From: Symsagittifera roscoffensis | Lineage: Eukaryota; Xenacoelomorpha; Acoela; Convolutidae | NCBI RefSeq assembly: GCF_963678635.1 | Contig: NC_087066.1 | Span: forward strand, 36,769,152-36,833,151 | Reading direction: 5' to 3' | Length of the DNA stretch: 64,000 bases | Shown here: positions 53,072-63,885 of the stretch, piece by piece | How the letters are laid out: the number at the start of each line of letters is the position of its first letter | Numbering within the stretch: the stretch's first letter is position 1 | Notes under the pieces: generated by a model | Told to the model about the DNA's origin: nothing | Seen by the model: the letters and a program-made list of their open reading frames with translations, nothing else | The model's database searches: none | Translations under genes and position numbers: made by a program

Positions 53072-53595
53072 ATGGACAAGAGACGCTCTTCTGCAAAATG
53101 CAGTTCGACAGACCATCATGTATCAGCATGCCCATTTTTCAAACAGGGCATCAAAGCGATCGGTTTCAGCCTTGAAGATAAAGACGAGTCGAAAATCGAT
53201 CATGAGGGTTTTAAGAGAAGAGTAATTGCAAAATTCGGCCCTAGGTTCTTCTTTTGCAACCTGGATGGCAATTTTAAGTCAGATTATCCACAATTAGGGA
53301 TTCTGCGGCGGATATCAAGCACCCAAGGCATAAAAAAGCTTTGTCAAGCGTTAAAGTTAGCAACGCACGCCTGCTGAGCGAGGCGGAAGCTCGGAGGAAA
53401 GAGAAACCGCAGGAGCTGCCCATGAAGAAAATTGAGGCCGTGCTAGAAGAAACGAGTGAAACGGAGACTGAAAACGTGGCTGGCAACTTTAGGATTGACT
53501 ACTAAGCAGCGGCAAGAGATAACTTGAATAGATTTTAACCAGGAGGCGGGAACAAGGGGAATTGAACAAAAGATCAAGCTCGAACTGGAAAACGA
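53072..53595 (+). pseudogene. Zinc-knuckle/linker, first copy, unit 3
   Basis: KRRSSAKCSSTDHHVSACPF (first knuckle with one Cys changed), FKQGIKAIGFSLEDKDESKI, then a degraded second knuckle FFFCNLDGNFKSDYPQ (first Cys to Phe, His to Asn, last Cys to Tyr). The linker (LLSEAEARRKEKPQELPMKK) is in a shifted frame and ends near 53595 in KIKLELENE, where a second, diverged copy of the knuckle-linker begins. Confidence 0.7.
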
Positions 53596-54305
53596 GTGAT
53601 GCCGTTGAAGCGGTAGGCTTTAGGCTTAAAAATGAAAATGTGTCAGAAGTCAATCACGATGATTTGATGAGAGGCGTAATTGCAAATTTCGGCCCCAGGT
53701 GTTTATTTTGTAAGTTGGAGGGTCATTTTAAAACTAATTGTCCACAATTTTCGAATGCTGTAGCAGACATCAAGCACCCAAGGCATGAGGAAGCTTTATC
53801 GGTTGTGAAAGCCAGCAAGACACGCCTGATGAGCGAGGCAGAAGCCCACACGAAAGAGAAACCGCAAGAAGTGGCGACGAAGAAAATGCAGGCTGTGATA
53901 GGAGAAACGTGTGAACCGGAGCCTAGAACCGCATCTGATGATTTCAAAATCGACTATAAGGCAGCAGCGAGAGGATCCTTATGTAGTTCCCAACATGAAT
54001 TGGTGACAAAGGAGATGGAACAGAAAGTCAAGCTCGAACTAGAAAACGAGAGAACTCAAGAAAAACTAAACGCCTTTGAAGCATCGGAGGTCGAAGAAAC
54101 GAAAGCACCGAGCGGCTTGAGCATGAATTTGAATGTAATCTCCGGACAGATAACCGGAATGGTGCCCCAAGGAAGCAAGATACAGTCAATAATCTCAGTG
54201 GCGGGACATCAGGTAATCAGAAACCTAAGTGAACCTTCGGAGTTCACCTTGATTCAATTGGACACATATGCGGATTATCTGAGACAAGCAGAGCCACGCA
54301 TTTAA
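53596..54305 (+). pseudogene. Zinc-knuckle/linker, second copy, and protease start, unit 3
   Basis: Starts within the knuckle region (VGFRLKNENVSEVNHDDLMR) and has an intact second knuckle, CLFCKLEGHFKTNC (CX2CX4HX4C). The linker LMSEAEAHTKEKPQEVATKK and ELVTKEMEQKVKLELENERT follows, then ISVAGHQVIRNLSEPSEFTL. The open frame runs from 53562 to 54305 and ends in TAA (RI stop). The two copies differ clearly in protein, more than expected for a recent tandem duplication. Confidence 0.75.
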
Positions 54306-54314
54306 TAAAGGGCT

Positions 54315-54947
54315 GTGCGAGCGTTGTTAATAACGGATGGCACTCGAATAAAGAAATTTCACGGGGACTACGTGGAATTCTATGGAGCATACCAAATGAT
54401 GTTGAACGCAAACGGGATTAGTATTTATGCCAAGACCATCGCCACAACAGATAGTGACCAAATAGGACATATGTATTTGGGTCAGGAACAAATTAAGGTT
54501 CGTAGAATTGGCCATGACGCCATGATGGAGGGTGATTCAGTACACATTGGATACGAGGAAGATGTGACTGTCGAACTTCTAGACACCGATGAAAAGAAAA
54601 TCGGAGTAACAGGACTACTAGATACAGGAGCAGTGGTCAGTGTACTGCCAATAAAGACATGGGAAAGAATGGGCTTCGCCAGAGAAGCGATCTAAGTAGC
54701 AGGGAAAACAACAATAACAGTCCTTCACATGGGAGAACGGAAATGGATGAGTTTCTTGGTAGTAGAGAACCTGGACGATTTAGATTTAGGCCGCGAATTT
54801 GTCAGGAATTTGGCTGTGATAATCGACATGAATAATGGACTAATGAGGATTAGGAACCTAGAGAGGAAGTATGTTAAGCGACCGGTAAGCAGAACAACAA
54901 CTGAAGAGAATAAGTTGTTAGTTCTTTCAGACAGAAAAGTGAAATAA
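54315..54947 (+). pseudogene. Aspartic protease, unit 3
   Basis: GLLDTGAVVSVLPIKTWERM keeps the catalytic motif. After GFAREAI a TAA and a deletion of about 45 bp join directly to VAGKTTITVLHMGERKWMSF. The second motif reads LDLGREFVRNLAVI (unit 1: FILGRDFVRIFDV), missing several residues before it. The N-terminal part (DYVEFYGAYQMMLNANGISI) is conserved. Confidence 0.8.
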
Positions 54948-55430
54948 CAGCCTTAGCGAATTTTAGGCTGAGAAATTTAAACTCATTTAGTTATAGTGGG
55001 CAGCTTTGCTTGGTACCCAATCCAAACAGTCTCAGTTCAGTAGTTTTAGGCAGTAGCTTCTCCGTCACACAAAACGGGCTGTGAGTGTATTGTTGAATAC
55101 ACTAGACAACCGTTTCAATCCAGCGTGGAAAGAAACAATTTTTTTAACTTGAAATCCTTGATTAGATTGTTTTCAATGAGATCCGAAACAGCTGGCGGCT
55201 TGTCGATCTGCTCGAAAAATCTGGAACGCCCCTTGTCACATGAATTAGAGTCCGACGAACCGTTTTTGTCGGAGATGGAACACTTGAGAGGTAAGATAGT
55301 TGAGGAAGAGTTTGAGTCGTTAAGGGCAGATTTGAATCTGAACGCGGACGTTTTTTTAAATTATAAGGCGGATTTAAATTATAAGACGGATATAAGGCGA
55401 TTTAAATTATAAGGTGGAGTTGCAATTTTG
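54948..55430 (+). pseudogene. Protease-RT linker, unit 3
   Basis: LVPNPNSLSSVVLGSSFSVT-like sequence near 55010, then frame 55125-55412 (SETAGGLSICSKNLERPLSH, FESLRADLNLNADVFLNYKA). A short unit (AAATTATAAGGCGGATTTAA-type) is locally repeated about three times at 55350-55415, extending the segment. Stops throughout. Confidence 0.55.
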
Positions 55431-56330
55431 TCGAGCACCAAATCGAACTAGAAGAAGGCGCAGTTCCTCGTAGGGAAGATGCAAGGCGCATGGCACCTCA
55501 TAAATCGGAATCGGGCCGAGCGGAAACAAAAATATTGCTCGAAAACGACATGATAGAATGACTTTTGCTACTTGAACGCAGTGATCACAAAAGATACCTA
55601 CACAATAACACGTATAGACGAGAGCCTCTCGAAATTGGGCTCTGCCTTCTGATAGGTCCTTTTACGAAAAAAGGACAGAGAAAATACTGGATTCTGTTTG
55701 AACTGGGGTTCTACCAGTGGAAGAGGATGCCCGTTTCGGCTTGTGCAACGCCACAGCGACCGTTCAAAGACTGATGGCTCAGGCTTCGGCCGCGGTAACG
55801 AAGAAGTACGGGAACTTTGTGATTTGCTACGTGGATGACAATGTCATAGCCACACCCACCTCGGCAGACCACATCGACAGTTTAGATGAGGTCTTCAACT
55901 GCATGAAGAGAGCCGGCTTGAAATGAAAACCGTCGAAATGTGTTAGGGACAAAATAAAATACCTGGGGAGAAAGGTAGACAGGCATGGCGTGAGGCCTGA
56001 TCCGGATGCAGTGGAGGTCGTGTTAACATTGAGGCCCCCAGGACAGACACACAACTCATGAGCTTCTTGGGATTTGCCAACTACAACCGCGAGTTCATAA
56101 AAGGATACGCACACAAGAGGTACCATATCCAGCAACTGATGCGCAACAAAGGCAAAACGTTCGAGTGAAACGAATAAGCTCAGGCAGCCTTCAAGAATAA
56201 AAAGCGGGAAATGCGCGAGGCGCCAGTGCTATGCACGCCCACAGTGAAAGGCATGTACGTTCTCCACCCTGATGCTTCAGTGGTAGCCATTTCAGGAATA
56301 ATGCATCAGGATTAAGAATGGAAAAAAAAA
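55431..56330 (+). pseudogene. Reverse transcriptase, unit 3, motif A deleted
   Basis: RRIDESLSKLG-like sequence (about 55615-55640) passes directly to GSAF: about 30 bp coding DAKFFTSLDL in unit 1 are missing, removing the motif A catalytic Asp. The segment between LLENDMIE and the DFRYLNAV strand is also lost near 55560. LCNATATVQRLMAQASAAVT and YVDD (55828-55839, CYVDDNVIATPT) follow, then GRKVDRHGVRPDPDAV-like and FLGFANYNREFIKGYAH-like sequence with frameshifts. Confidence 0.85.
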
Positions 56331-56652
56331 ACAACAGTTCTCCGTCCCATTGCATATCGCAGTAAAGTCTTGAGTCTTACTAAACTTAAAAGGGGTGCAC
56401 CAAAAGCAGAAATATTTGTAGTAGTCTTGTTCGTGGAAAAGTACCGCGCATATTTGGGTGAGCGCTCACTTTAAGTTACGCGTGAACAATAGAGTGTTAT
56501 ACTGTTTGAAGGCGTATTCGATGGACCAGAGCTGTTTTGGTCGATGGATAGTCAGGTTGGATGGCTATCACATGATAATCGAGTACAAGATGCGTGACAA
56601 GCACAAAAATGCTGATAGCCTCAGCCAAAGACTGAGTTTTATGAAAGACTAG
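56331..56652 (+). pseudogene. RNase H remnant, unit 3
   Basis: TVLRPIAYRSKVLSLTKL-like sequence (about 56336-56390), AEIFVVVLFVEKYRAYLG (about 56407-56458), then frame 56458-56652: FKLRVNNRVLYCLKAYSMDQ, IVRLDGYHMIIEYKMRDKHK, NADSLSQ. The Asp in RVDNRALSW is Asn here. Frameshift at about 56456. Confidence 0.8.
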
Positions 56653-57699
56653 AGCAGAAGCAGGCCAATCAGGCAGAAATTAAGGAAGGATTCTCGTTTC
56701 TGGACGAAGAGACTTATGAAGAGCTTTCCTTGACGAGATGATTGGACAAGTCTGGACATTCAATTTTGGGACACCCTGAATTACCAGTGGAAAAGGCAGC
56801 AGAATTGAAAATCGTATCTAGAATGGACCCCGTATCCTTGAATCTGTTGCTACGTTCGAACCAGGTCCAACAGGAATTCTCTCGTATGAACATCAACAGC
56901 CTCTTCTTGCTAGATAAAACGGTGCAGGTCACATCACAAGTGATGCGGATGCTGGGTGGATTATTGGAGAGAGAAGTTACTAGAGATGACCCCGAATGGG
57001 CTGCAGCCATGGCATTGCTGACAGTCAGCGAGAAAGTACGGATAAAGCCATCAAGACGCCATCACAGAGAAAACGAAAGGGATTGAAGGACGGTAGTTCA
57101 ACAACTAGTATCCTCGATTCCTCAAAGCGTTTTGACGAGGACATCACAAAAAGAAAAGAACAGAAGAACGGAAGACAAAGGACGACTGTCACCTTAGAGG
57201 AGCCCGATCAAAAATGGGGAGGAATTGAACAAAACACGGAACAGGAAAGTTTATCCGAGGAGTCGGATGTTGAAGAAAGTAGTCGTGTAGAGGAACATGA
57301 CCAGGAGGACAAAATCTTGTCCGGGGAGTTTAGATGGATGAGTAGCTCGTGCACATCAGCATCTGCCGTGGAGCCGTGTTCCGCGACAGACTCATCCGTT
57401 GACAACACCTCAAGGAAATGAGAGATTGACCCCTACTCAGAGAGGAACTCGAGCACGGGATCAGAATGTTCAGAATTAGCGATCCACAATTTACTAGTGG
57501 AGACTCGAGCAAGAGACTTGGACAGGAAAATGAACCAAAATCTTGACAGTGACAGCTATCTGGTCCCGAGCGAAAAATTATTCGATAACGCAGCAGATGA
57601 CCACGAAATTATAAGGTATCGAAATGTTCGATGAGCCTGTTACCGCAGAAGGAAGCAGTTAGGACTGACCTTCAACCATTCAAATAAGAGGCAGAGCCA
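56653..57699 (+). pseudogene. RH-IN connector, unit 3
   Basis: SGHSILGHPELPVEKAAELK, DPVSLNLLLRSNQVQQEFSR, TVQVTSQVMRMLGGLLEREV (56742-57086), then acidic Ser-rich sequence with SLSEESDVEESSRVEEHDQE and KILSGEFRWMSSS (57190-57421), and CSELAIHNLLVETRAR at about 57468. The same order occurs in units 1 and 2. No domain recognised. Confidence 0.55.
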
Positions 57700-59068
57700 T
57701 TGGCAAAGATTTGGTGCGTTAAGATGGAAGATGACGCGCATCAGCCCGATGAGCTGAATGGTCACTTTAGGGTCATGAATACATACTTGATGGCAAGATA
57801 CAGACTCTTGAACCTACTAAGAGCGCAGAGATATGATCGCATGGCCAGCAACTTGAAAAGGTGGATCGAGAATGGGGCGCCAGACAAAAGAGTTCTGGAA
57901 GAAAACAGTTACCGTATCCTGAGACAATACTTTATGCAGAAAGAGTGAAGGTTTTATCTGAACAAAGACGGGATCGTGGCTTGCAAGAGGAGAGAAGAGG
58001 ACAAGGTCCTGTACAAATATAATGCGATAGTGTTGCCGCAACTCTGTCAAACGGAATTTTTACACAGGTCGCATGATCAGATGGGTCACCAGGAGATCAA
58101 CAAGGTATATCAGAGGATCTTAAAACGCTTTGAATGGCCTGGAAAGAAGAAGGCATGCGAGAAGTGGGAAACCGCATGTCTGTCATGCCAACAAGTGAAG
58201 GATCCCAGGAAACTGTGATTCATCCAAGTTCAATGAGATGGAACAGATTGATCATCAGAAGATATGCATGACAGACAGTGATTACAATCAGGTTGTGGTG
58301 ATGATCGATCGTGCCCTGCATAACTGCCTCAGCAGAAGAAACATGCGATCATTTGATCAATACGTGGATAGCGAGACATGGATGTCCAATGACCTTCCAA
58401 TCGAAACAATGGAACAGCTTTCGTAGAGAACTTAGCAGGAGCTCATGAGACGTTCCCAAGTAGCTCAGGCTCATTCTACAACGTATCATCCCCAGACGAA
58501 CGGCTTAGTAAAGAAAAAAATTGCACTCTGGTGTCGATATTGAGGGTGTATTGTTCCAGATACATGACTGATTGTGATAGAAATCTTCCACAAGTGATCA
58601 GAGCTTAAAACAGCACGCAACTTTCCATCACAGGAATTAGTACGCACATGATGTTGACTGGAGATGAAAAGTCTTTGCCTTTGACTTTCTTTTATGCAGA
58701 ATATGAAGGGAAGAAAGTATCACCACAAGGACGTGATCAGACGTGAACAAGAGCTGAACGACTTATGCAGACAAAACACGCAGCAAGCACAGGCAAAGCA
58801 GGGGAGAAGGTCCGACAAGAAAGCAGCTGGTCCAAAAGTTTACTCAGTATGAGACTACGTGTGGGTATTTCAAAACGTTAAACCACCGAAAGGAACGAAG
58901 AAACACCTAAAGAAGTGGAAGGAACCGTTCATGATAACGGTGCACCAGGAGGGACATTTTTACAGACTGATTACCAGCCGATCTGCTCACTTTAAGAACA
59001 GTAAGCCAAACAACCAATCCTCGGAGGACTGGTGCATACCTAAAGACATGGAAGAGGCGATAATCTGA
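57700..59068 (+). pseudogene. Integrase with GPY/F-like tail, unit 3
   Basis: N-terminal extension 57700-57948 (MASNLKRWIENGAPDKRVLE), stop, zinc finger 57976-58218 (HRSHDQMGHQEINKVYQR; ACEKWETACLSCQQ). A gap of about 30 bp, then the core: first Asp in MEQIDHQKICM, NNGTAFVENLAGELMRRSQV-like sequence around 58418-58460 where the second Asp codon region is shifted, and a stop and changes where NGLVERQN is expected (58500-58520). The tail 58859-59068 has VWVFQNVKPPKGTKKHLKKW, PFMITVHQEGHFYRL, SAHFKNSKPN, the GPY/F-like module; one residue is lost in it compared with unit 2. Confidence 0.8.
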
Positions 59069-59849
59069 TAATGGACCCTGATTGCTAGGTCAATGAAAAA
59101 GGTACCAGGGAAAAGAACGATGGGAATGAAGCCCTAGAAGAAGGATCAAGTCCGCCGCTGGACCTAGATCCCAATGAATATATTGAGGCAGATGAAGAAA
59201 CCTTACCCTACGCAGAAGAGGACTGGGAGGACCGCGAACAGATAGAGGTCCCAATGAACTTGTAACCAGATCTACCGTTTTCCATGCAGACACGGCCGAG
59301 TGACAGGACAAGACCAGCAAAGAAAAATACCCCTTACGGAGACAACTTCGTAGTGGACAGGATAGACCTGAAGTAGATAGTGGAAAATTGGTGGGTCTAG
59401 GGGAAATACCCGCGTCACAAGACATAGACATAGTCGATAACCAAGACAAGTCTAAACCTGAAGTGTAAATTGACGATGCGCAGCAGCAGTCGTATGAACA
59501 AGAACTGACGAACCTGCGCGTCTTGGAGTGACTGAACGAGATGACACCAAACCCAAAAGAAACCAGTGTCACGATTCATGACGTAGACCGCGAGAGCATG
59601 AAATACACAAAAGATGACAGAGAAGATCCTTCCTGGGCAGCCCAGGAAGAGCAATTACTCATTCCTGCGTTCCACCTCGACTTGATATCCGGTATGCGAT
59701 CGACGGCGAATCCAATGGATAATTTTGTCCTGGGAGTGGGTGTAGGACTTACTCACACTGAAAAACTATTATTGAGAAAATTAAAAACAGCTGGAGAAAA
59801 AGGTGACCTAGAAGCAGAAACAGGTGAGGACCCTAAGAATCGGATATAA
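59069..59849 (+). pseudogene. Pol C-terminal extension, unit 3
   Basis: Same segment as unit 2 34931-35757: DWEDREQIEVPMNL, stop, PDLPFSMQTRPSDRTRPAKK-like sequence, NPYGDNFVVDRIDL-like, then frame 59541-59849 (DDREDPSWAAQEEQLLIPAF, LTHTEKLLLRKLKTAGEKGD). A short loss near 59846 (GPKKADIGR in unit 2 versus DPKNRI stop) separates it from the macrodomain-like end. Confidence 0.6.
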
Positions 59850-60346
59850 TGAGAGTTGTAGAGTCATATTTTAACTTGCCAAATGAATACTCAAGAAGCA
59901 TAATACAAACAGATAGCGATTTAATACTTACCAATAGGACATGTGAGATAGCGATCACTTCGGACATAAGTTTTAGGACAACGTTAGCGGCAGATTTTAG
60001 GAGATAAAATAAAAACATAGAGTTTCTGTGGAAGCAAAGACCAGGATTAGGAGGTGTAGTAGCTTTACCTCCTGCGGCTTCGCAACTACCAGGAGTGTAT
60101 TTATGCTTCTTGGTGACGAGGGCGATGGAGAAGCAGCATGTGGACCCTGAAGTTTTGGCTCTGTTTCTGACGAGACTGACGGTCTTCCTCGTGGACAGGG
60201 AAGTGAAAGAACTCTCGCTTCCGGTGTACGAACCAAATCGAGGTCGACTGCATCCATGGGAGCTGTATGCACTGATACACGTAATCTTTTCCGGTACGAA
60301 CATAGAAGTGTATTTACATAAGAAGAACTATTTGAGTATAGACTAA
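59850..60346 (+). pseudogene. Macrodomain-like C-terminus of Pol, unit 3
   Basis: More complete than in unit 2: MRVVESYFNLPNEYSRS (59850 on), LILTNRTCEIAITSDISFRT, AADFRR then one stop at 60005, NKNIEFLWKQRPGLGGVVAL. From about 60089 YLCFLVTRAMEKQHVDPEVL, FLVDREVKELSLPVYEPNRG, RLHPWELYALIHVIFSGTNI, EVYLHKKNYLSID and a TAA at 60344-60346. Resembles the TARG1/OARD1 branch of macrodomains over its whole length, including the final amphipathic helix and edge strand. The catalytic-loop Gly-Cys-Gly-Leu-Asp is again replaced (YEPNRGRLH). Ends at the same codon as unit 2, so this is the true Pol terminus. Confidence 0.6.
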
Positions 60347-60726
60347 GCGTTGGTCGAGTGTGGGATAAGTTACGTGTAATATGTAATATGTTATATGTCA
60401 TGTCATTAAGATTTTTGAGTTCGGAAGGGTTATTTACCACGAATGCTTGAAAAACAATCTTGGAAAAAGATCCAAAGATTGGATTTTCCACTCTCAGATC
60501 AAATTCCAAGATGTTAGAACTGAACTGATTTTAATATACTTAAAAATCAAAATCTTTTTGTATCAAAATCTTAAAAATCTCATTGTTTTTAAATCAATTT
60601 TATACGAGTTTGGAGTAATGTTGACAAATATCAAATTTAACACCTTTTTCTAGATCCTGATTGATTGTTTAATTACTCATCAAGTTTCAATTGTGCTAAC
60701 TGATAATCGAAATCGAAACATACGAA
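60347..60726. other. Noncoding spacer between Pol and second ORF, unit 3
   Basis: 380 bp, AT-rich, parallel to 36214-36573. It starts with a TGTAATATG-type run and ends with CTGATAATCGAAA before the second-ORF ATG. No coding potential seen. Confidence 0.6.
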
Positions 60727-61603
60727 ATGGATAACTTTGACTTGAGTGAACTGATGGACCTAGCAGAGGCCTATGTAGGACCGATGATAGATGCGATCTA
60801 TCGCCGGCTGATGGATCGAGACTTCGTCATGTTGCTGGCAACTTTTGACAAACATCTTAGGGCACTACAACAGTGGGGACCGTCCCGCGGAAGTCTTATT
60901 GATGGCTGCTTTTGGACAACAGGGAGTACTAGACCGCCCAAATATGAAGGTAATGAGGTCGAGAAACGGGCCACTCTCAGGAAGTGACTTGGCGAACGAG
61001 CCTAGATTGCGAAATTTGAGATCCTACCAACCAGGTGAAATGCCTGTTTCAACCAAGCCTAGGCCTGGATTGAGAAGGATGCATCAAAAAATGAGTAGCA
61101 AGGCAGCCTCGTCTAGCTCACAACTGAGAGCAGCTGTGCAACCGAAACGGGCGGAGCAGAAGAAGAAGCCCAGATGATTGAAACCACGAACGTTCTGAAC
61201 GAAAGCAAGGACGAACTGGAGCAGGTAGAAAAACCTTGCTCAGATCCGCAGAAGATCGGAAAAGGTGGAAGAGACTGTTTGAGGATTGCAAAAAGAAGCA
61301 GGGCGACGAAATAGAACGCTTAAGACAGGAATAGAAGGAGCGATTGTAACGACTAGCATTGACGACCGCAGTGGAAAGAACCATACCTGCTAGGGATGTC
61401 TTCGTGAGTAGTCCCCGATGGAGCTTCTAACGCCTCGCAATCAAAGCCAAACAACGGAGGTGCGGATCACAACAGCAGCCGGCAGAGTAACGATCCAGGA
61501 CCCATGCGACACCCTGGCTGATCCAGTCCTGTAGCAGACCATACAGAAGCTGGTAGAAGCAGCTGGACGATTTGTAGCCAACAGGAGTCTGTCAGGTTCC
61601 GGA
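60727..61603 (+). pseudogene. Second ORF, N-terminal acidic/coiled-coil part, unit 3
   Basis: ATG at 60727 (MDNFDLSELMDLAEAYVGPM), matching unit 2. YRRLMDRDFVMLLATFDKHL continues and then the frame shifts near 60880. PRPGLRRMHQKMSSKAASSS at about 61051-61110. Coiled-coil residues (NESKDELEQVEK) are in broken frames to 61390. TTAAGRVTIQDPCDTLADPV near 61470-61530 leads to the SGNH-like domain. Confidence 0.5.
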
Positions 61604-62450
61604 TTGATTGCACCCTATGGAACGATTGACGACACCAGCAAAGTAGAGCTCTCTTCGGAAGCAACGAAAAAAACGGGAGCTGCTACCGCGACGAAACCAG
61701 CAAAGACCTCAAAAGCCTCTGACAGGAAGATAAGGGAGATGCCCAAGAAGAAAGTGTCGCGCGTATTCGATATGCAGAAAAACAATCAAATCAAGAACAG
61801 TTCCACGGGGATTCCAGAAACGGATATGCGAGCTTGTTTTAACCGATCGACATTGAGTCTAGCTATGAACATGCAGCAACCGCCGCTAGGAACGTCGCAT
61901 TTGATATTAGGCGACAGTCTGTAGAACTTAAAAACCTCGTGGATCAGAACGGTGCTGGCCTTCAGAGGCGCTACAGCGTCCCAGTATTATCGGATGGTGG
62001 AATTGATAAACCGGGAAGAATAGTGGATATAATATTTTTGATAGGCACAAACAACCTGTCCAGGAGCTCAGACACAGAAGAAGCTCAACGGGAACCGATG
62101 CTGGTATGCCTATTCACCACGCTATGGCAGAAGTTTCTGTGCGAAGTACTGACCGTTTGCACCATACCGATGAGCACGAGGTCCCTATCGTCCACTGGAA
62201 GGAGTCAGATGGAATCAAATTGTGCAAAATCTGGCAAGTCGCAACGCCGGACGAATGATATCGATGGACTTAGAGCATGGGAGCTATGGATCAGAGCATG
62301 AGAGCTATGGATCAGGCCAGATTCACCACTGATGGGATACTTTTTGATAGCTTAGAGGGACAAAGCTGGATGAATCGTGTCTTCCAGGATCGACTAAATG
62401 AGTTGGAAGTCGAACTCCTTGATACGGGAGTACTTAGAGTGGAAGAAACA
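61604..62450 (+). pseudogene. SGNH/GDSL-hydrolase-like domain of second ORF, unit 3
   Basis: Frame 61604-61924: APYGTIDDTSKVELSSEATK, SDRKIREMPKKKVSRVFDMQ, then GTSHLILGDSL (block I; GDS at 61910-61918) and a TAG at once. After it SQYYRMVELINREE-like sequence, IIFLIGTNNLSRSSDTEEAQ (block III, GTNN at 62044-62055), LVCLFTTLWQKFLCEVLTVC and TIPMSTRSL. Then the RTNDIDGLRAWE region and block V FTTDGILFDSLEGQSWMNRV (DGIL at 62331-62342; the His expected two residues after Gly is Leu). RAMDQ is tandemly repeated near 62284-62312. The Ser, Gly, Asn and Asp of SGNH are in order; the His is not. Broken by several stops. Confidence 0.6.
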
Positions 62451-62960
62451 ACGAACGTACCGGCATTCTCAACCTTCGGGCCTCCTAATCTGGAGACACG
62501 CCTGGGATCAATCCCAGCAGTGCCACAGGTGCCGCAGAGCTCCAGCGAGCAAGGGCAGAGATCAAACGTACTGGATCGACTAGGCGAAGCACCTGTCAGG
62601 AGGACCATTCATCCTCGACGAAGATTGAAACTCATCAATCAAACGGTGGACACGACCTCAGGCACCTCGAGATCTGAGACGACGAGTACGAGCAGGGAAG
62701 AACGACGTCCTGGCAGAAGTTCTTTGATGTGTTCGAGACCCATACCGTCCCCCTGGCATGTTTATTAACAAGATCTGATGAAATTGATCTTTCAAACAGT
62801 AAAATTTGCAGCTGATGTGATAAAAATGTTAAATGGGACGAAACTTTCAGTAAATGGATTGTATTCAATCGTGAGATTGTACTGGTTGATAGCAGCAGGA
62901 ATCAATTTTATCCAAAACAGCAATACGATTTGCTGACTTTGAGAGACTACTCTCAAATAA
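62451..62960 (+). pseudogene. Second ORF, Arg/Ser-rich linker, unit 3
   Basis: Continues the frame 62277-62768: FGPPNLETRLGSIPAVPQVP, RSNVLDRLGEAPVRRTIHPR, Ser/Thr/Arg low complexity, CSRPIPSPWHVY, then TAA at 62766-62768 where unit 2 has Lys. TVKFAADVIKMLNGTKLSVN and WLIAAGINFIQNS-like sequence follow. Confidence 0.5.
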
Positions 62961-63885
62961 CACCATGGGTCCAGTAAAAGCCAGACATATAAAGGACGTG
63001 AGAACGAACCATACTGAAGAGAATAGAGAAGAGAGGCCAGGAAGATTTTTGACAACTAGAGCACCAACAGGACAACACGTGAAGACGTTTAAGCAAATGG
63101 GAGCGCCTCCAGCTCACGTGAAAGAAAGAGCCTATCCAAAATCAGTAGCTCAAGGAGGTGATGTCGAAAGATACGGTGAGCTGAACTTCCGAACAGAAGA
63201 CAGTGTCTTCGCGGCAAACGACAAAGTAGAAATGATGAGAGCAAAGATATTGGTGGTTGCGAGCTTGGACTTAGTGCATACCTCTAAGTCCTTGTTTTGA
63301 CCTGACGTAATAATTTTGGCAAAAACCGACCTGGATTTGATGCAATCCACATCTTTGGGAATTGGAATTCAACGACAAACCGAAATGAACCCAAAAACAA
63401 TCGTGTTCGCCGGCATAAATGATCACCTGCATAGTAGGGGTTTCCTGGGCAGACTCAGAGAGCCTACAACGGCGAAAGATGCTGTGTGACCAGCAATAAA
63501 ACACATTTGTGGAATCAATGGAAGAAATCAGAATTGCGTTGAAAGAGGGCGGATTCCAGAAGACTTCACCAAAAGGAGTATTCGCGTGGGGTCCGGGATA
63601 TGCACACCTCCGGATGGATTAACGTTTGTTTATGCATTGATAGCAATACTGTCGGAAGGGAAAAACGATTTTATAATACCTGCGCCAAACTGCGAAGTGG
63701 AAGCGAAAAACCTGAAAACACTTCAGTCGGAATTGCCGGCAGTATGGTGGGACATCTTAAATGCAATGCGAGGATTTAAAGACCATTCATTACACATATC
63801 GGTGCTAGATGAAGTACTGGGGTTGGACCTGTACAACTTCAGCCGACAGCTCAAGCTGAAACCAGCAATCGGCGATGATCATTGA
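62961..63885 (+). pseudogene. Second ORF, GxND domain, unit 3
   Basis: Frame 62965-63300 (EERPGRFLTTRAPTGQHVKT, PPAHVKERAYPKSVAQGGDV, AKILVVASLDLVHTSKSLF) ends in TGA at 63298 (Trp codon in unit 2). PDVIILAKTDLDLMQSTSLG-like sequence follows, then TIVFAGINDHLHSRGFLGRL (GIND at 63412-63423), a stop at 63487, a shifted segment, and frame 63586-63885 with TPPDGLTFVYALIAILSEGK, DFIIPAPNCEVEAKNLK, LPAVWWDILNAMRGFKD, NFSRQLKLKPAIGDDH, TGA. This copy keeps the segment deleted in unit 2. If an SGNH fold, a strand before GIND would carry block I (VVASLDLV), without a Ser in the GDS position. Confidence 0.4.
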
